Part shown: in pieces, positions 1 through 8,318 of the stretch
Numbering within the stretch: position 1 is the stretch's first letter
How the letters are laid out: each line of letters opens with the position of its first letter
Source of the DNA: Lentzea kentuckyensis
GTDB lineage: Bacteria > Actinomycetota > Actinomycetes > Mycobacteriales > Pseudonocardiaceae
Assembly: GCF_002150765.1 (NCBI RefSeq)
Contig: NZ_MUYM01000056.1
Span: 62,001 to 126,000 of the forward strand
DNA length: 64,000 bases
Direction of reading: 5' to 3'
The notes under the pieces: model-generated
The model's database searches: none
What the model saw: only the letters and a program-made list of their open reading frames with translations
Told to the model about the DNA's origin: nothing
Program-made: the position numbers and the translations under genes

Positions 1-27
1 GGCGAGATCCGTCGCTTCAGTCATGCT

Positions 28-70
28 GTCAACGTACGTTGACAATCGGGATCCGTCAACCAAGGTTGAC
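28..70. promoter_or_regulatory. paired palindromic operators upstream of the PP2C-like gene
   Basis: Two related inverted repeats lie 11 bp apart. GTCAACGTACGTTGAC (28-43) is a perfect 16-bp palindrome. GTCAACCAAGGTTGAC (55-70) keeps the GTCAAC/GTTGAC arms around a different centre. The right arm of the first contains TTGACA (39-44), which could serve as a -35 box, so a bound dimeric repressor would block transcription. The start codon at 89 is 18 bp downstream. The cognate regulator is not visible in the window. Confidence 0.6.
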
Positions 71-88
71 ACGTACGGTGGAGCCGTG

Positions 89-790
89 ATGATCGAGACC
101 GCTGAGCAGGGTGCTCCCGGGCGAGTCACCGAGGATCGGATCCGCGTACTGCCGAACGCCGTGATCGTTCTCGACGGCGTCACCTCGCGAACCAGGCCGC
201 CGGACCGCAACGGCGGTTGGTACGCAACGAAACTCGCCGACGAACTGGCCAGGCTGATCAACGACACCGACCCGCTGACCGACGTCCTCGCCGAAGCCAT
301 CGCGAACCTCGTGCGAGAACACGACCTCGTGCCTGGCGACTCCCCGTCCGCCACCGCGTCGATCGTGCGCTGGACCGACGACAGGATCGACGCCCTGGTC
401 CTGTGCGACACCCCGGTTGTCGCGTTCGGACGGACGACCCACGTGCTCGAGGACACCCGGCTCGAAGATCTGCGACCGCAGCCGGATATCCTGGCGTGGA
501 AGAACAAGCCGGACGGCTGGTGGGTCGCCGAGGCGGAACCCGTTGCCGCACACCAGGCCCGGACGGCGAGCTGGCCGCGAGCGGAAATCAGGAAAGTGAT
601 CGCTCTCACCGACGGCGTCTCATGTGGAGTGTCCGACTACGGACTCTTCTCCTGGGAGGACCTGGAAGAAATGCCACTGGGCGAAGTGCTGGACCAAATC
701 CGCACTGCAGAGCGCAGTGATCCGGAACACCAGCGTTGGCCCCGCCACAAAACACACGACGACCAGGCCATCGCCCGAATCACCGGATAA
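89..790 (+). CDS. PP2C-like protein phosphatase family protein
   Basis: A 233-aa soluble protein. An N-terminal VLDGVTS segment resembles the metal-binding D-G motif of PP2C/SpoIIE-type serine/threonine phosphatases, a central segment reads VLCDTPVVAFG, and the C-terminal part has ALTDGVS and THDDQA, matching the two later aspartate motifs of the fold. The assignment rests on these motifs. Start: ATG 89 is preferred because GGTGGAG lies about 7 nt upstream; GTG 86 is equally possible. Starting further upstream would put codons across the palindromic operators. A strong hairpin follows directly. Substrate unknown. Confidence 0.7.
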   Translation: MIETAEQGAPGRVTEDRIRVLPNAVIVLDGVTSRTRPPDRNGGWYATKLADELARLINDTDPLTDVLAEAIANLVREHDLVPGDSPSATASIVRWTDDRIDALVLCDTPVVAFGRTTHVLEDTRLEDLRPQPDILAWKNKPDGWWVAEAEPVAAHQARTASWPRAEIRKVIALTDGVSCGVSDYGLFSWEDLEEMPLGEVLDQIRTAERSDPEHQRWPRHKTHDDQAIARITG

Positions 791-828
791 CGAAAGAAGC
801 CCCGCAGCACGCTGCGGGGCTTCTTTCG
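791..828. terminator. bidirectional terminator
   Basis: An 18-bp perfect stem (791-808 with 811-828) with a 2-nt spacer closes the PP2C-like gene. On the other strand it also terminates the minus-strand tRNA cluster that ends at 837. Confidence 0.85.
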
Positions 829-836
829 AAGAGGGA

Positions 837-910
837 TGGCCAGGGGCGGGGTCGAACCGCCGACCTACCGCTTTTCAGGCGGTCGCTCGTACCAACTGAG
901 CTACCTGGCC
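837..910 (-). tRNA. tRNA-Phe (GAA)
   Basis: Full cloverleaf on the minus strand: acceptor stem GGCCAGG/CCTGGCC, anticodon stem ACCGC/GCGGT around loop CTGAAAA (anticodon GAA), and a GTTCGAC T-loop. No encoded CCA. First of three tRNA genes in a row. Confidence 0.95.
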
Positions 911-924
911 ATGAAACAAGAAAG

Positions 925-998
925 CGACCCAGACGGGACTCGAACCCGCGACCTTCGCCGTGACAGGGCGACGCGCTAACCAACTGCGCCACTGGGCC
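925..998 (-). tRNA. tRNA-Asp (GTC)
   Basis: Minus-strand cloverleaf: acceptor GGCCCAG/CTGGGTC with one G-U pair, anticodon arm TCGCC-CTGTCAC-GGCGA giving anticodon GTC, T-loop TTCGAGT, discriminator G as expected for Asp. Confidence 0.95.
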
Positions 999-1037
999 TT
1001 GCTCTTGCACTTGCAGATCTTACTCTATCTTACTGCG

Positions 1038-1110
1038 TGCCCCCAACGGGATTCGAACCCGCGCGACCGCCTTGAAAGGGCGGGATCCTAGGCCGCTAGA
1101 TGATGGGGAC
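1038..1110 (-). tRNA. tRNA-Glu (TTC)
   Basis: Minus-strand cloverleaf: acceptor GTCCCCA/TGGGGGC, anticodon stem CCGCC/GGCGG around CTTTCAA (anticodon TTC), T-loop TTCGAAT. It is the promoter-proximal member of the Glu-Asp-Phe cluster. Confidence 0.95.
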
Positions 1111-1240
1111 TAGCTGGTCTCTGGAAGCATCGTAAGCATATGGCATAGGTCCACGCACCTCCAAAACGGGGGTCCCACTTGTGTGCTGACCTGCCCAAAC
1201 CACCTTCAGGGCCAGTGCTCCCCGATCAACAAATGCCTGC

Positions 1241-1879
1241 TCAGGGCCCAACAGCCCCGTCAACCGCGTTTTGTGATCCAGACAACTTCCACTCGGCAGC
1301 TGCGACGCACGGCAGCACGTGCGCCAGAACCTCACGGATGCGAGCCGGGAAATCGGCACACGCCGTGGTCGCCGAAGAGATCAGCCGGGCGCCCAGGGTG
1401 GCCCCGCACAACGTCCGCGCCACGGCCTCCGGATCGACGCCGGCCCGCAGGTCTCCGCGTTCCAGCGCCTCGGCCAGATAACCGGCGATCAACTTCTCCC
1501 ACATGGCGTGCGCGCTCGGCACGCCCGGATAACCGATCTCGCGGTCGGCGTTCAGCCGCACGCCCGCGCGCAGCACGACGTCCGCGGCCATCCGGTCGGC
1601 GGACTCGAGGAACATGCCGTGCAGGGCACTGAGCGGATCGACACCGCGCGCCCGCCACGACTCCCTCATCTGCGCCCACAGGTCGCTCTGCCGCTCGATG
1701 AGGGCACCGGCGACGGCTTCCTTGGAGGGGAAGTGGAAGTAGAACGCGCCCTTGGTCAGCCCGGCGCGCGCCAACACGGCGGTCAGCGACGCGCGCTCGT
1801 AGCCGAGCCGGTCGAACTCCTCCGCCGCGGCGTGGAGTATCGCCTCTCGCGTCGCATACGCCCGGTCCTGCTGGGGCAT
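1241..1879 (-). CDS. ScbR/ArpA-like TetR family regulator
   Basis: A 212-aa TetR regulator. The N-terminal helix-turn-helix spans about residues 8-55 (ATREAILHAAAEEFDRLGYERASLTAVLARAGLTKGAFYFHF, quoted here only in part: key residues G26, T48-K49, Y53-F54). The spacing and the FYFHFPSKE end are typical of gamma-butyrolactone receptor homologues that control secondary metabolism and morphology in actinomycetes. The C-terminal ligand domain contains a Trp (MWEK) in the usual region. No butyrolactone synthase lies nearby, so a true ligand is uncertain. A palindrome directly upstream (1889-1905) suggests autoregulation. Confidence 0.85.
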   Translation of the reverse strand: MPQQDRAYATREAILHAAAEEFDRLGYERASLTAVLARAGLTKGAFYFHFPSKEAVAGALIERQSDLWAQMRESWRARGVDPLSALHGMFLESADRMAADVVLRAGVRLNADREIGYPGVPSAHAMWEKLIAGYLAEALERGDLRAGVDPEAVARTLCGATLGARLISSATTACADFPARIREVLAHVLPCVAAAEWKLSGSQNAVDGAVGP

Positions 1880-1888
1880 GAGTAGAGG

Positions 1889-1905
1889 TTAGCCGTTGCC
1901 GCTAA
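1889..1905. promoter_or_regulatory. candidate operator of the TetR gene
   Basis: TTAGCCGTTGCCGCTAA has 5-bp inverted arms (TTAGC/GCTAA) and sits 10 bp upstream of the TetR start codon. That position suits an autoregulatory site. Spacing and sequence alone support it. Confidence 0.45.
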
Positions 1906-1929
1906 AGAGACCCGTGGGTATGTTTCGAG

Positions 1930-1988
1930 ATGCGGCCCTGTCCTGCAGACGCGCTCCGGGGGGTGCGCGTCTGGAGTCAGGGCCGCAT
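1930..1988. terminator. nested double hairpin terminator
   Basis: An outer 11-bp stem (1930-1940 with 1978-1988) encloses an inner 9-bp stem (1946-1954 with 1965-1973). It lies downstream of the minus-strand small gene 2005-2250 and isolates it from the TetR gene. Confidence 0.7.
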
Positions 1989-2004
1989 TCGCGTACGCAT
2001 CACT

Positions 2005-2250
2005 TCACCGTTGCACCGGTGGCGTACCGCCGTCCTCGCCCGGCGACAGCCCCAGCATGTCGAGCAGCATCCGGCAGTCCTCGGTGCCCAGGGCGTTCCG
2101 CGCGACCGCGAGCCTCGCCCGGTGGACCTGATCGTCGGAGATCCGTGAAGGTTCTCCGCTGCGCTGGGCCGGCACGCTCGGCCCGCCCTGTCGCGACATG
2201 CTGTCGTCCTGTGTGAACAGGAACTTCCGCACTTCCAGTGACCCGCTCAT
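2005..2250 (-). CDS. conserved hypothetical small protein
   Basis: An 81-aa protein, MSGSLEVRKFLFTQ followed by a charged linker and a helical segment with DCRMLLDMLGL. No membrane segment or known domain is recognised. It has its own terminator, a well-placed GAGGGTGCT-type ribosome site, and actinobacterial third-position GC, so it is probably real. Function unknown. Confidence 0.6.
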   Translation of the reverse strand: MSGSLEVRKFLFTQDDSMSRQGGPSVPAQRSGEPSRISDDQVHRARLAVARNALGTEDCRMLLDMLGLSPGEDGGTPPVQR

Positions 2251-2404
2251 AGCACCCTCCCCGACTTGAGGTGTGGCGCGAGGCTAAGCGACCTGGGACA
2301 ACGGCCGCAGCCCCCCGCAGAGTGATTCCACCGCCACCCAGCGTTACTTTCCGTACTGGTGCGGTCCGCGTCTCGTGGGGAACTGGCCAGGGGATGATGG
2401 ACCG

Positions 2405-2665
2405 ATGACCGACCCCACGCCGGAGCCTTCCCCCGATGCAGAGGGCCAAAACGCATCTCAGATACCGCCCGCGGTCGACCAGGAGGCGATCTTCAAAGCG
2501 CTCAGCGGCATCGACCTGAACACCATCGACGCCGACATCGAGTCCGCGTTCGGCTCCAGGATGGCCGAGCTCGACAAGATGCTCGAGGGCCTGGACGAGC
2601 TGGTCAACAAGATCGAGTCGGACATCCAGAACCTGGACCAGCCGAAACCCGACAGTCCTCAGTAG
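2405..2665 (+). CDS. hypothetical acidic coiled-coil protein
   Basis: An 86-aa acidic protein: a disordered Pro/Glu-rich N-terminus, then a helical stretch (about 30-78) with heptad-like Leu/Ile spacing (ALSGIDLNTIDADIES, then MAELDKMLEGLDELV). No recognised family. ATG 2405 was chosen over an upstream in-frame GTG because coding-like codon use begins here. It precedes the copper operon, but the CsoR-type site lies between them, so it is probably not part of that operon. Confidence 0.6.
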   Translation: MTDPTPEPSPDAEGQNASQIPPAVDQEAIFKALSGIDLNTIDADIESAFGSRMAELDKMLEGLDELVNKIESDIQNLDQPKPDSPQ

Positions 2666-2672
2666 ATCTTCC

Positions 2673-2687
2673 TACCCCAGGGGGGTA
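2673..2687. promoter_or_regulatory. CsoR-type copper operator
   Basis: TACCCCAGGGGGGTA has arms TACCCC/GGGGTA around a 3-nt centre, matching the G/C-tract inverted repeat bound by copper-sensing CsoR repressors. It lies 35 bp upstream of copZ. No csoR gene is present in the window. Confidence 0.7.
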
Positions 2688-2721
2688 TAGACTCGGAGAC
2701 CCGTAGAGAGAAAGGGCTCCG

Positions 2722-2928
2722 ATGTCCGTCACCTCCACCTACACCGTCACCGGCATGACCTGCGGTCACTGCGTCAGCTCCGTCACCGAGGAGCTGGGCG
2801 AGGTCACCGGCGTCACGGGCGTCGACGTCGTCCTGGAAACCGGCGCGGTGACCGTGACCAGCGACCGCGAACTCGACCGCGCGGAGGTCGTCGCCGCCGT
2901 CACCGAGGCCGGGTACCAGGTCGCCTGA
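2722..2928 (+). CDS. copZ: copper chaperone, heavy-metal-associated domain
   Basis: A 68-aa single HMA domain with the metal-binding GMTCGHC motif near residues 11-17 and the beta-alpha-beta-beta-alpha-beta length typical of CopZ. It binds Cu(I) in the cytoplasm and hands it to the P-type ATPase encoded immediately downstream. Stop and start overlap (TGATG), so the two genes are translationally coupled. A CsoR-type operator lies just upstream, so induction by copper is expected. Confidence 0.93.
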   Translation: MSVTSTYTVTGMTCGHCVSSVTEELGEVTGVTGVDVVLETGAVTVTSDRELDRAEVVAAVTEAGYQVA

Positions 2929-5111
2929 TGACCACCACCGAGCCTCGTCACGTCGAGCTCAGCATCAGCGGCATGACGTGCGCCTCCTGCGCGAATCGCA
3001 TCGAACGCAAGCTGAACAAGCTCGACGGCGTCTCCGCCACCGTGAACTACGCGACCGAGAAGGCCAGCGTCCAGTTCCCGGACAACCTGCGCGTGGACGA
3101 CCTGGTGTCGACCGTGCGCGCGGCGGGCTACGACGCGGAGGAGCCCCCGCCGGAGGCTCCCGAGGCGGACGAGGCCGGTGAGCTGCGGCTGAGGGTCACC
3201 CTCGCCGCAATGCTCGGCCTACCGGTGATCGCGTTCTCGATGGTCCCGGCGTGGCAGTTCCCCACCTGGCAGTGGGTGTCGCTGGCGCTGGCCAGCGTGG
3301 TCGTGTGGGTGTGCGGCTGGCCGTTCCACCGCGCGGCTTTCGTGAACGCACGGCACGGCGCCAGCACGATGGACACCCTCGTGTCGATGGGCGTCACGGT
3401 CTCGTACCTGTGGTCGCTCTACGCGCTGGTGTTCGGCGAGGCCGGGACGATCGGCATGCGGCACGAGTTCAGCCTGCTGCCGCGTCCCACCACCTCAGGT
3501 GACATCTACCTGGAGGTCGCGGTCGGCGTCACCGTGTTCCTGTTGCTCGGACGCTGGCTGGAGGCCCGGTCCAAGCGCAGCGCGGGTGCCGCCCTGCGGT
3601 CGCTGCTCGCGCTGGGCGCCAAGGACGTGGCGGTGCTGCGCGACGGCGTGGAGACCCGTGTACCCATCGGCCAGCTCCAGGTCGGCGAACGCTTCCTGGT
3701 CCGTCCGGGTGAGCGGATCGCCACGGACGGCCTAGTGGTCGAGGGCAGCTCGGCCGTGGACCGCTCGATGGTCACCGGGGAATCGGTGCCCGTCGAGGTC
3801 GGCGCCGGCGATCCGGTCGTCGGCGGGACGGTCAACGCGGGCGGGCGGCTGGTCGTTTCCGCGACGTCGATCGGCTCGGACACCCAGCTCGCCCGGATGG
3901 CAAAGCTGGTCGAGCAGGCCCAGGCGGGCAAGGCGGAGGTGCAACGGCTGGCGGACCGCGTGTCGGCCGTGTTCGTCCCGGTCGTCGTGCTGATCGCACT
4001 GGCGGCGTTCGGCGCGTGGCTGCTCGCCGGGCGGCCGCTGGAGTTCGCGGTGACGACGGCCGTGGCGGTGCTCGTGATCGCGTGTCCCTGCGCGCTCGGG
4101 CTGGCGACGCCGACGGCGTTGCTCGTGGGCACCGGGCGCGGCGCCCAGCTCGGGATCCTGGTGAAGGGTCCCGAGGTGCTGGAGTCGACGCGGCGGGTGG
4201 ACACCGTCGTGCTGGACAAGACCGGCACCGTCACCACCGGTCGCCTGACCCTGGTCGACGTCATTCCCGCGGACGGTGTGTCCCGGGACCAGGTGCTGCG
4301 ATTCGCGGCGGCCGTCGAGAACGCGTCCGAACATCCGATCGCGGCGGCGATCGTGCGCGAAGTCGACGAAGTGCAACCGGTTTCTGATTTCGTTTCCACG
4401 GATGGCATCGGTGTCAGCGGCGTGGTGGAAGGCCGACGCGTTGTCGTCGGACGGTTGCGCAACGTTTCGCTACCTCAGGAATTGACCGAGGCCGCAGTTG
4501 CACAGGGCGCTCGAACCGTTGTCGCGGTTTCCTTTGATGACAAGGTTGTCGGACTCGTCGTCGTGTCGGACGTCGTCAAACCCACGTCCGCACAGGCGAT
4601 TCGGTCGTTGCGCGAACTGGGGCTGCGGCCGGTGCTGCTGACCGGCGACAACGCCGCGGTCGCCGCCGAGGTCGCGGCCGAGGTGGGCATCGACGAGGTC
4701 ATCGCCGACGTCCTGCCCTCCGGCAAAGTCGAAGCGGTGCGGAATCTCCAGGCACAGGGCCGAGTTGTGGCCATGGTCGGCGACGGCGTGAACGACGCGC
4801 CGGCGCTCGCGGCCGCGGATCTGGGACTGGCCATGGGAACCGGGACGGACGTCGCGATCGAGGCGAGCGACCTGACGCTCGTGCGCGGCGACCTGCGCGT
4901 GGCGGCGGACGCGATTCGCTTGTCCCGCAAGACGTTGGGCACCATCAAGGGGAATCTTTTCTGGGCGTTCGCCTACAACGTCGCTGGACTTCCACTCGCG
5001 GCACTGGGACTGCTGAACCCCATGATCGCGGGGGCCGCAATGGCCTTCAGCAGCGTGTTCGTTGTTACCAATAGCTTGCGACTGCGGGGTTTCCGTCCAT
5101 CGGCAACTTAA
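2928..5111 (+). CDS. copA: copper-exporting P1B-type ATPase
   Basis: A 727-aa membrane ATPase that exports Cu(I). It has one N-terminal HMA domain (GMTCASC, residues 15-21), paired transmembrane helices, an actuator TGES motif, the transmembrane CPC motif (C386-P387-C388), phosphorylation site DKTGT (D430), an HP motif (SEHPIA), and a hinge GDGVNDAP motif. Length and motif order are normal for CopA. It overlaps copZ by 1 nt in a copper-inducible operon. Third-codon GC drops slightly near 4380-4560 but the frame is intact. Confidence 0.96.
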   Translation: MTTTEPRHVELSISGMTCASCANRIERKLNKLDGVSATVNYATEKASVQFPDNLRVDDLVSTVRAAGYDAEEPPPEAPEADEAGELRLRVTLAAMLGLPVIAFSMVPAWQFPTWQWVSLALASVVVWVCGWPFHRAAFVNARHGASTMDTLVSMGVTVSYLWSLYALVFGEAGTIGMRHEFSLLPRPTTSGDIYLEVAVGVTVFLLLGRWLEARSKRSAGAALRSLLALGAKDVAVLRDGVETRVPIGQLQVGERFLVRPGERIATDGLVVEGSSAVDRSMVTGESVPVEVGAGDPVVGGTVNAGGRLVVSATSIGSDTQLARMAKLVEQAQAGKAEVQRLADRVSAVFVPVVVLIALAAFGAWLLAGRPLEFAVTTAVAVLVIACPCALGLATPTALLVGTGRGAQLGILVKGPEVLESTRRVDTVVLDKTGTVTTGRLTLVDVIPADGVSRDQVLRFAAAVENASEHPIAAAIVREVDEVQPVSDFVSTDGIGVSGVVEGRRVVVGRLRNVSLPQELTEAAVAQGARTVVAVSFDDKVVGLVVVSDVVKPTSAQAIRSLRELGLRPVLLTGDNAAVAAEVAAEVGIDEVIADVLPSGKVEAVRNLQAQGRVVAMVGDGVNDAPALAAADLGLAMGTGTDVAIEASDLTLVRGDLRVAADAIRLSRKTLGTIKGNLFWAFAYNVAGLPLAALGLLNPMIAGAAMAFSSVFVVTNSLRLRGFRPSAT

Positions 5112-5206
5112 GAATCTTGCGCGCAACCACTCCCCACACGGCTTGTGCGCGTGCAACAATCCAAAAGCTGACACACCCCCGGTCAGCGCCTGTGGAGATC
5201 CCCTCC

Positions 5207-5239
5207 GGCCCCCGCGTTCCTCCCCCTGGCGCGGGGGCC
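5207..5239. terminator. hairpin after copA
   Basis: A 9-bp GC-rich stem (5207-5215 with 5231-5239) lies about 95 bp after copA. It is a plausible terminator. The rest of 5112-5356 holds no gene. Confidence 0.5.
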
Positions 5240-5302
5240 TCTCCATGTCCTCGGTGCGACCCGGCGGAGATCCACTCTGAGTAGACCCATTTACACCTTG
5301 GG

Positions 5303-5316
5303 GTGACTCAGGTCAC
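5303..5316. promoter_or_regulatory. Crp-like site
   Basis: GTGACTCAGGTCAC fits the GTGA-N6-TCAC half-site arrangement of Crp/Fnr-family regulators. It lies 41 bp upstream of the start at 5357. A related sequence, ATGACCCAGGTCAC, is at 17072-17085. Confidence 0.4.
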
Positions 5317-5356
5317 AGGGGTTTGGCTTCCGTGACCGAGCCGTTATCGTGTCCCG

Positions 5357-5662
5357 GTGCCCATAGGATCCCTCGGACGTTCCAAGTCCGGCCGTCACCG
5401 TCCCGCGGACGAACCGCAGCAGCAGGAGACGTTGCCCGACGAGGAGCTGACCTCTTACCTGGCTGCCCTGGCCCCGGACGCGGACAACGAGACCACCGCC
5501 TCGGGCTTCGGCAACGCGCAGGTGTACCAGCTGCGACTGCAGCTGATGGCGAACGAGCAGCTCAAGGAGCTCGCCGCCGAGCGCCAGACCTCCCCGCAGG
5601 CGCTCGCCACGGAGTGGGTCATGCAGCGACTGGAGTGGGAAGCGCGCCAGCGCGGCCACTAG
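5357..5662 (+). CDS. hypothetical protein
   Basis: A 101-aa protein starting at GTG. The disordered basic N-terminus is followed by a helical domain (about 48-100) with NAQVYQLRLQLMANEQLKELAAERQTSPQALATEWVMQRL. The pattern 'AAER..SPQALATEWV' recalls the second helix pair of ribbon-helix-helix or antitoxin-like proteins, but the match is weak. It has its own terminator and a Crp-like site upstream. Confidence 0.65.
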   Translation: MPIGSLGRSKSGRHRPADEPQQQETLPDEELTSYLAALAPDADNETTASGFGNAQVYQLRLQLMANEQLKELAAERQTSPQALATEWVMQRLEWEARQRGH

Positions 5663-5690
5663 GTCGTTCGAAAGCCCTCGAACAAACGAA

Positions 5691-5726
5691 GAATGACCCT
5701 CGGCCGAGCCCGGCCGAGGGTCATTC
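5691..5726. terminator. bidirectional terminator
   Basis: A 16-bp perfect stem (5691-5706 with 5711-5726) with an AGCC loop lies between the convergent hypothetical gene and the cold shock gene and serves both. Confidence 0.85.
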
Positions 5727-5751
5727 TCACTTACGACTCAACTGCGGCTGA

Positions 5752-5955
5752 TCAGACGGCGCGGACGTTCTGCGCCTGCGGGCCCTTGGTGCCCTGCCCG
5801 ACCTCGAACTCCACGCGCTGGTTCTCCTCCAGGGTGCGGAAACCCTGACCCTGGATCTCCGAGTAGTGGACGAAGACGTCTGCGCCGCCGTTGTCCTGGG
5901 CGATGAAGCCGAAGCCCTTCTCGGAGTTGAACCACTTGACAGTGCCCTGTGCCAT
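5752..5955 (-). CDS. cspA: cold shock protein
   Basis: A 67-aa single cold-shock domain: [18 protein letters not shown] carries RNP-1 (KGFGFI) and VFVHY is RNP-2. It is an RNA chaperone that melts structured mRNA. The length is standard for actinobacterial CspA. The ATG at 5955 was chosen because the family begins [10 protein letters not shown]; longer in-frame starts upstream would add a non-homologous leader. A long untranslated region (about 150 nt) precedes it, as is common for csp genes. Confidence 0.95.
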   Translation of the reverse strand: MAQGTVKWFNSEKGFGFIAQDNGGADVFVHYSEIQGQGFRTLEENQRVEFEVGQGTKGPQAQNVRAV

Positions 5956-6278
5956 GTACCTGCCTCCATCGCAGGAAAGCTTGGGGCTGCACCGTGCAAC
6001 CCCGGCCGTCCCGGGGGCGGTCAGTTCGCTCGTGAGAGCGCGCATCACGCCCGCGTGTCGTTCCGCGAGCGTGTGAAGCACGAACACAGAAACCACGGCC
6101 TGCGCGGGTCAGCCTAACGTGTGATGCGTCATAGCACTACAGGTCATTACTGGCCAGTTGGCTGCCTCAATAGGAGGAAACCCGCTGGTCCGGGTGGGTG
6201 ATCGCGAACTGCCACGCAACGTGCCGGTACCCCTACGCGTCTCTTGAGGCATTGCACTGGGGATCTTGGGGAGAGAAC

Positions 6279-7424
6279 GTGATCCGGCCGCTGATCTTGG
6301 CTGTACTACTGGGATTGACCGCTTGCAGCGCCTCGCCCGGCGGACCGTCGGCGCCTGCCGCGCCGGTCGTTGCGAACAAGGCGAAGGCGGCGTTGACCGT
6401 CACGCCCGCGCAGGGCGAGGGGATCAGCCCGGCGGGACCGTTTCAGGTTGACGTGACTGGAGGTTCGCTGACCTCCGTCGCGCTCACGGGCGCCGACGGC
6501 AAGGTGGTCAAGGGGGAGCTGACCGCCGGCAAGTGGGTCGCCACCGAGGACCTGGGCTACGACAAGGTCTACACGTGGTCCGGTTCGGCGAAGGGCGAGG
6601 ACGGCGCGGACGTGCCGGTCTCCGGTTCGTTCCGCACGCTCAGGCCGGAGCGGCTCACCAGCGCGTCGATGAACGTCGGCGACCACCAGACCTACGGCGT
6701 CGCGATGCCGGTCAAAGTGACGTTCAGTTCGCCGGTACAGGACAAGGCTTCGGTGCAGAAAGCCATGACCGTCACGACTTCCGTGCCGACCGAAGGCGCG
6801 TGGGCGTGGCTGTCCGACACCGAGGCGCACTGGCGGCCGCGCGAGTACTGGAAGCCGAACACCGAGGTCTCCGTCAACGCCGACGTCTACGGGGTGCCGT
6901 TCGGGGGTGGCGCTTTCGGCGCCGAGGACGTGCACGTGCAGTTCAAGATCGCCGATCGCGCGCTGGTGGCGAAAGCGAACACCCAGACGCATCGGTTCGA
7001 GGTCTACCGCGATGGCGTGCTGCTGCACGACTTCCCCGCGTCGTACGGCAAGGCGGACGAAGCGATGTCGACGACGCGGTCCGGTACCCACGTGGTGATG
7101 GCCAAGGAAGCCAGGAAGCTGATGACGAGCGACTACTTCAAGTACCGGGACATCCCGGTCACGTGGGCAGTGCAGATCTCCGCGAACGGCGAGTTCGTGC
7201 ACGAGAACAACGGCACGATCTCCGCGCAGGGCAACAGGAACGTCTCGCACGGATGCGCGAACCTGTCCGGTCAGAACGCGAAGATCTTCTACGACCTGAC
7301 GATCACCGGTGACCCGGTGGAGGTCGTGGGAACCACGATCCAGCTCGGGCCGGAAGACCGCGACTACTGGGACTGGGCGTTGGACTGGGCGACCTGGACG
7401 TCGAAGTCCGCCGCCACCAACTAG
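6279..7424 (+). CDS. L,D-transpeptidase lipoprotein (Ig-like plus YkuD)
   Basis: A 381-aa secreted enzyme that makes 3-3 peptidoglycan cross-links. GTG 6279 was chosen because GGGGAGA precedes it and the protein then begins with a lipobox signal peptide (Cys16). Two Ig-like domains (about 40-240) precede the YkuD domain, whose catalytic motif SHGCANLS has H324 and C326. The architecture matches mycobacterial LdtMt2-type enzymes. It meets the next gene tail to tail, the two stop codons sharing CTAG. Confidence 0.92.
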   Translation: MIRPLILAVLLGLTACSASPGGPSAPAAPVVANKAKAALTVTPAQGEGISPAGPFQVDVTGGSLTSVALTGADGKVVKGELTAGKWVATEDLGYDKVYTWSGSAKGEDGADVPVSGSFRTLRPERLTSASMNVGDHQTYGVAMPVKVTFSSPVQDKASVQKAMTVTTSVPTEGAWAWLSDTEAHWRPREYWKPNTEVSVNADVYGVPFGGGAFGAEDVHVQFKIADRALVAKANTQTHRFEVYRDGVLLHDFPASYGKADEAMSTTRSGTHVVMAKEARKLMTSDYFKYRDIPVTWAVQISANGEFVHENNGTISAQGNRNVSHGCANLSGQNAKIFYDLTITGDPVEVVGTTIQLGPEDRDYWDWALDWATWTSKSAATN

Positions 7425-8239
7425 CTCTTCTCGGTGACCTGGGGTGGTTGCGGGATCTCGTAACCCGACGGACCGACGTTGCGTTCGAGGGCCCGCTTCC
7501 ACTCACCGCTCGAAATCATCTTCTCGATGGCCTCGTTCACGGCGTCGCGGGACTTCCCGTCGCCCTTCGGCACGCCGATCCCGTAGCGCTCCTTGGAGAA
7601 CGGCTTGCCGACCAGCTTGAGCAGCTCGGGGTTCTCCGCGGCGAACCCGGCCAGGATGACCTCGTCGGTGGTGACGGCGTCGACGTTGCCCGCCATCAGC
7701 GCGATCACGCAGTCCGAGTACTGGCCGTACTCGACGAGCTGCGCGCCCTGGGCGTAGTCGCTCTTCACCTTCTGCGCGGAGGTGGATCCCTTGACCGAGC
7801 ACAGCTTGCGGCCGTTCAGCGTCTCCGGGCCCTGGATCGACGCCTCGGTGAAGCGGACCAGCATGCCCTGGCCGGTCTCGAAGTACGGGCCGGCGAAGGC
7901 GACCTTCTCCTTGCGGGCGTCGGTGATCGAGTAGGAGGCGACGATCAGGTCGGCCTCACCGTTCTGCAGCATCGACTCGCGGGCGGCGCCGCGGGCCTCC
8001 TTGAAGGTGATGCCGCTGTCCTGGACACCCAGCTCCTTCGCCACGTATTTGGCCACGTCGACGTCGAAGCCGACGTACCGGCCGTCGAGCCGTCGCTCGC
8101 TCAGGCCCGGCTGGTCGTAGCGGATGCCGATCGTCAGCTTGCCCGTGTCAGCACGTCCGATGACTGTGCTCGTGTCACCGCTCCCACAGGCGGTGGCGAA
8201 CACCGCTACGGCGGTCAGGAGCACAGCACGACGAATCAC
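7421..8239 (-). CDS. glutamate-type ABC transporter substrate-binding lipoprotein
   Basis: A 272-aa extracellular binding protein with a lipobox (Cys18) and the SBP_bac_3 fold: LTIGIRYDQPGLSER at the N-terminus, GFDVDVAKYVAKELG, and the DLIVASYSITDARK signature. It most resembles GluB-type glutamate/glutamine binding proteins. No permease or ATPase genes lie next to it, so it is an orphan receptor or serves a transporter elsewhere. It overlaps the L,D-transpeptidase by 4 nt at the 3' end. Confidence 0.85.
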   Translation of the reverse strand: MIRRAVLLTAVAVFATACGSGDTSTVIGRADTGKLTIGIRYDQPGLSERRLDGRYVGFDVDVAKYVAKELGVQDSGITFKEARGAARESMLQNGEADLIVASYSITDARKEKVAFAGPYFETGQGMLVRFTEASIQGPETLNGRKLCSVKGSTSAQKVKSDYAQGAQLVEYGQYSDCVIALMAGNVDAVTTDEVILAGFAAENPELLKLVGKPFSKERYGIGVPKGDGKSRDAVNEAIEKMISSGEWKRALERNVGPSGYEIPQPPQVTEKS

Positions 8240-8318
8240 GACAAGCCTTCCAAGGGGGTGGTGGAGTCGTGAGCAATGCTACGGATCTGCGGCGATGATC
8301 GACTGTGATGTATGACAA

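Noticed and set aside
6100-6278. c-di-AMP (ydaO-type) riboswitch before the L,D-transpeptidase
   Set aside because: Cell-wall enzymes in actinobacteria often have one, but the conserved ydaO core sequences are not present in this leader.
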